From contig VZRN01003169.1 of NCBI GenBank assembly GCA_013397935.1, positions 909,609 through 973,608 on the forward strand: a stretch of DNA of 64,000 bases, read 5' to 3'. Under the pieces are notes generated by a model. The model saw only the letters and a program-made list of their open reading frames with translations, did no database searches and had not been told where the DNA came from. A program made the position numbers and the translations under genes. Of this stretch, positions 60,969 to 64,000 are shown one piece after another (positions within the stretch are counted from its first letter, which is position 1; each line of letters begins with the position of its first letter). Origin of the DNA: Dasyornis broadbenti. Taxonomy: Eukaryota > Chordata > Aves > Passeriformes > Dasyornithidae.

Positions 60969-63441
60969 CTTCTCCATAACTGGAAACCTCAGGTTAAAAA
61001 GAAAAATTAATTCAGTTCAAAATAACAATTTCATGTATATTTTTTTCTGGATGTTAGTAAGTTGTTTTCTTTGTCCTTTAAGGATCTGCTGAAGTAAGCA
61101 GTGTATGATGAATGCTACACAGAAATGTTTCTCAGCAATTGAGCTAGGACTCTTCCTTGGTGCATGACGGAACACCAAATACTAGTGGCCCAAATCTTTA
61201 TTTCCTCATCCTCAACTTTCACTTGAGTGTTTGTAAAGTCAGCAAGATGCTTTGTCTCTTCTATTTATCCTTTTGGCTGACTTGAGATAAATATTTTATT
61301 TTTTTTTCTTTTTTTTTTGAGAATAGGAAAGATAATGTGCATTACATGTCCGGATAGCAGTCCCCCAGGAAGAAGCTCCTGCAATGCCATTGCAGAACAC
61401 AGTTTTGGCTGCTATGAAACAGTACTGTGAGGAGAATACAGTTTTGGCTGGCACAGAGTTGCTGGGAGTGCACTTATGTGCTTACAGTCCTGTCCTCTCA
61501 TTGTCTTGTGTGCTTGATTTCTGGGCCTCACAGGGGCACGGGCAGGAGGACAGGTAGAAGCTGAAGAGGGGTGATGGGTCTTTGGAGGGACTTGAATTTC
61601 AGCACTTGGGTTGCTGCTGAAATTGTGGGAAAGGAGGAATTGATGGGAAAGGTGATTGCCAAGGGCTTCAGCTCATTTTCCGGGAGAAAGAGAATGGCTG
61701 TGACTGTCAGCCCATTCTTCTGTGAACACCAGGTGACATGAAGGTGCAGCCTGGGTGGGAGACTTAGCTTATCTTCCTACAGGCTTTGTGCATCATCAGG
61801 ACCTGCAATGAGCAATTGTGCTCTGAGGCTGCTGGAGGACTTGCACAGCTCAAGTTCTGGATTCAACCTGTTACATGAGATAGAGAACTTTGCACGTGGG
61901 GAAAAGTGGTTTTAAGGCTCTGTTTGAAGGTTGCCTTTGGCTGATGTGGTGCAAATGCTAATACACATGTCAGCTCCTTGTAAGAGCAACATTTGTTCTA
62001 ATTTGATTCTCTTTTAAGAAGCCCATGCAAGATTTAATCAACAAAGATCTATCTGCCAATGGGAACAGATATGCAATAAGCAGAAAGAAAAATAATGAGC
62101 AGTTCCTCCTTCTTTACCCAAGAGTCATCTGTAAATTCTGTCCCAGGGAGAGTTTTCCATGTTTTTTGAGCCTGGTTGCTAAAGTAGACTGTCAATAGGC
62201 TAGCCTAAAAGATGATCACTTAGCAATGAATTCTCTTGCCTCCTTTTCAGTACTTGCTTTGCCTTTTGCCTTTTTTTGGATTTAAATGTTTGTGATTTTC
62301 ACCTCTTTATCCATCATAGCATACCATTGACTGAATAATACACTTTTATTAAGCTGCCCTCTTTCTGTGAAATAAATGCCAGTAATAATCAGTCAATCAT
62401 TCAATTCATATGAATGTGGAATTTAGATGTGGCTGTTTGAATTGGGTTTATAAAATACCATTTCTTGGTACAGCATGTTCTTTGATAGTATTCTTTTAAA
62501 TGACTGTTTCCAACTGCACTGGAAAGCACCTATGAAAGAAATTGTTTGCGATGCTATACTTAGTTTAAAATTCCTTTTTTTTTTCCCCAGCATTTCTGTC
62601 TGTATTTCATTTCTATGCAAATTATATCTTTGTGAGTTAGTAAAATTTTACAAACCAATTGAAATGCAGCTATGGAATGAATTATCAGAGAAAATTTGGA
62701 AAATATGTGCATGAAAGGAAAATTGAGGAAAACATTTAAATCTAATTGTGTATTATTCAAAGAGAATTCCGGAGCAACTCTTGGGCAAATATTACATAAA
62801 TGTATACCTACATTAAATGATTAATTTACCACAGGTAATATACTTGAAACCTCGGGGACTGTTTTCCCATTAGCCTGTGCACATAGCACTTCTCAGCTGA
62901 AATACAGCCCTAGGTACACAAATGCACTTCACTTGCTCATGGGCAATTGCAGAGAAGGAATTGTGAATGTTACACTGTCAACAGCTACAGAGCCATGGCA
63001 CTGCTACCAGCTATCCCAGTGCTTCGTCTCCAATGGAGCAACAGTGACTGAGTGTAACCTTACAGGAAGTCAGCCCTTGATGACCAAGAATCATTCCATC
63101 TCCTCCCAAACATAAAGTATCCAGCCCCCCTAAATTCATTAACAGCTGGCAGATCAACTGTGAGTGCTCTGAATAACTACCAGATTCTCAGCAATCGATC
63201 TCCAAAATGGGAGACTTGATAGCTGTGTATTTGTCAGCCAAGAATAATTTCCGTGATTTGTGCCTCCATGAGATATATGCTTTCCCTCATGAGACAGACT
63301 GGCTGTGTGAGTGGTTCCATCCCTCACTTCACCATTTGCCTAGGAAGACTGTGGGCTGAAGTGCAGAGGCAAAAGTACTAAAGCGCCTTCAGTACTTTCA
63401 AAGCGACCAGGGGAGAAAACAACTGAAGCCCAATCCAAAGG
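60969..63441. other. Intergenic, nothing recognised
   Basis: 2.5 kb without a gene or repeat I can name. T-rich runs lie near 61298-61319. Confidence 0.55.
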
Positions 63442-63481
63442 TTGTGTTGGTGTCTCCAGAAGCCAGGAGACACCATAACAA
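63442..63481. repeat. 16-bp imperfect hairpin
   Basis: 63442-63457 and 63466-63481 are inverted repeats with 14 of 16 pairs; the inner 10 (TGGTGTCTCC with GGAGACACCA) are perfect, with an 8-nt loop. Confidence 0.85.
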
Positions 63482-63975
63482 AGCTCAACATGAACGTTTT
63501 CTTTAATACATATTTCACAAATAGCTAATTCTACTCATGCCTCCCTATTCACAAATCCTGAGCTCCATGTCTGAAGGGCCTGGCTAGAACAGGAGGATGA
63601 TGGGTGCCAGTTATCTTCCACTCCCTGGATCTCCTGGGCTCTTCAGCATCTGGTCAACAAGCTGAGATCACAAAGACATGTTTTTAAGGAATTGACAGCA
63701 GCTGTGGTCTTTTGAGACATCCTGACCCATTTGTGTAAATCATTAATATTTGTTCCCTTTTAGCTCGTTATCTTGTGTCTAAACATTGCAGTCCTGCATG
63801 GCATTGTTCATTATCTTTCTGTCATCTCTTCATAATGCAGACTGTCCTCTGTTTAAGTCTAGGTGCTTTCTCTGCCTGGGTGTGCTGTGAGGTGTTCTGG
63901 GTGTGTCTGGTTGCTGGGAACTTGCACATCTGGGTGCTATTGATACCTGCCACTCTCACAGCCCTGCTTCTGGTT

Positions 63976-64000
63976 TCCCTTCCCTTCCCTTCCCTTCCCT
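63976..64000 (+). repeat. (CCCTT)n pentanucleotide repeat, cut by window edge
   Basis: About five uninterrupted CCCTT units reach the last base. The full length is off the window. Confidence 0.9.

Noticed and set aside
1..64000. CRISPR array, tRNA or rRNA genes
   Set aside because: No regularly spaced direct repeats, cloverleaf-like segments or conserved rRNA stretches were seen; the sequence is a vertebrate nuclear locus.

Overview
This window is vertebrate nuclear DNA, almost certainly avian. It has small exons bounded by GT/AG in long AT-rich introns, several fragments of the bird/reptile LINE CR1, and LTRs of an avian ERVL-like type. No prokaryotic gene organisation, CRISPR array, tRNA or rRNA was seen. 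The recognised gene content is one large gene plus one putative small gene, both on the + strand.

Region 1 (1 to about 35,530) is the 3' two thirds of ARHGEF7 (beta-PIX, a Rac/Cdc42 guanine-nucleotide exchange factor). Thirteen consecutive coding exons (1469 to 32376) join without a frame break into about 504 codons. They cover the last part of the DH domain, the PH domain, a proline-rich linker, the GIT-binding region, a Ser/acidic segment, the coiled coil and the C-terminal PDZ ligand ending in ETNL. The N-terminal CH and SH3 domains and most of the DH domain lie off the left edge. At 19132 the splice donor can be read through, giving a second, short C terminus that stops at 19170. A long 3' UTR follows the main stop and begins with a run of 16 C.

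Region 2 (about 35.5 to 50.2 kb) is repeat-rich intergenic DNA. It holds a probable ERVL-type LTR with an internal (TG)n tract (36158-37796), a minus-strand CR1 with recognisable reverse-transcriptase motifs (38.8-39.8 kb), further CR1 3' ends, a short dense CpG cluster (43325-43455) beside a second LTR, and a plus-strand CR1 at 47.1-48.4 kb. That last CR1 contains an exact 101-bp tandem duplication and an exact 193-bp duplication split by the only N in the window, probably an assembly join.

Region 3 (50.25 to 55.26 kb) contains three phase-compatible candidate exons for a small single-pass membrane protein with a charged cytoplasmic tail. In human, TEX29 lies downstream of ARHGEF7 in the same orientation, so a TEX29-like gene is the leading guess. 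The 5' exons were not found. A decayed CR1 with a VYLDFSKAFDT motif sits in its second intron.

Region 4 (55.3 to 64 kb) is intergenic with no gene I can support. It has a CR1 scrap, a striking 24-bp near-perfect hairpin with a 4-nt loop (60917-60968), a weaker hairpin at 63.4 kb and a CCCTT-type pentanucleotide repeat cut by the right edge. I found no convincing novel biological system. The best leads are the putative small membrane-protein gene, the alternative ARHGEF7 terminus, the CpG cluster and the local duplications and inversions.
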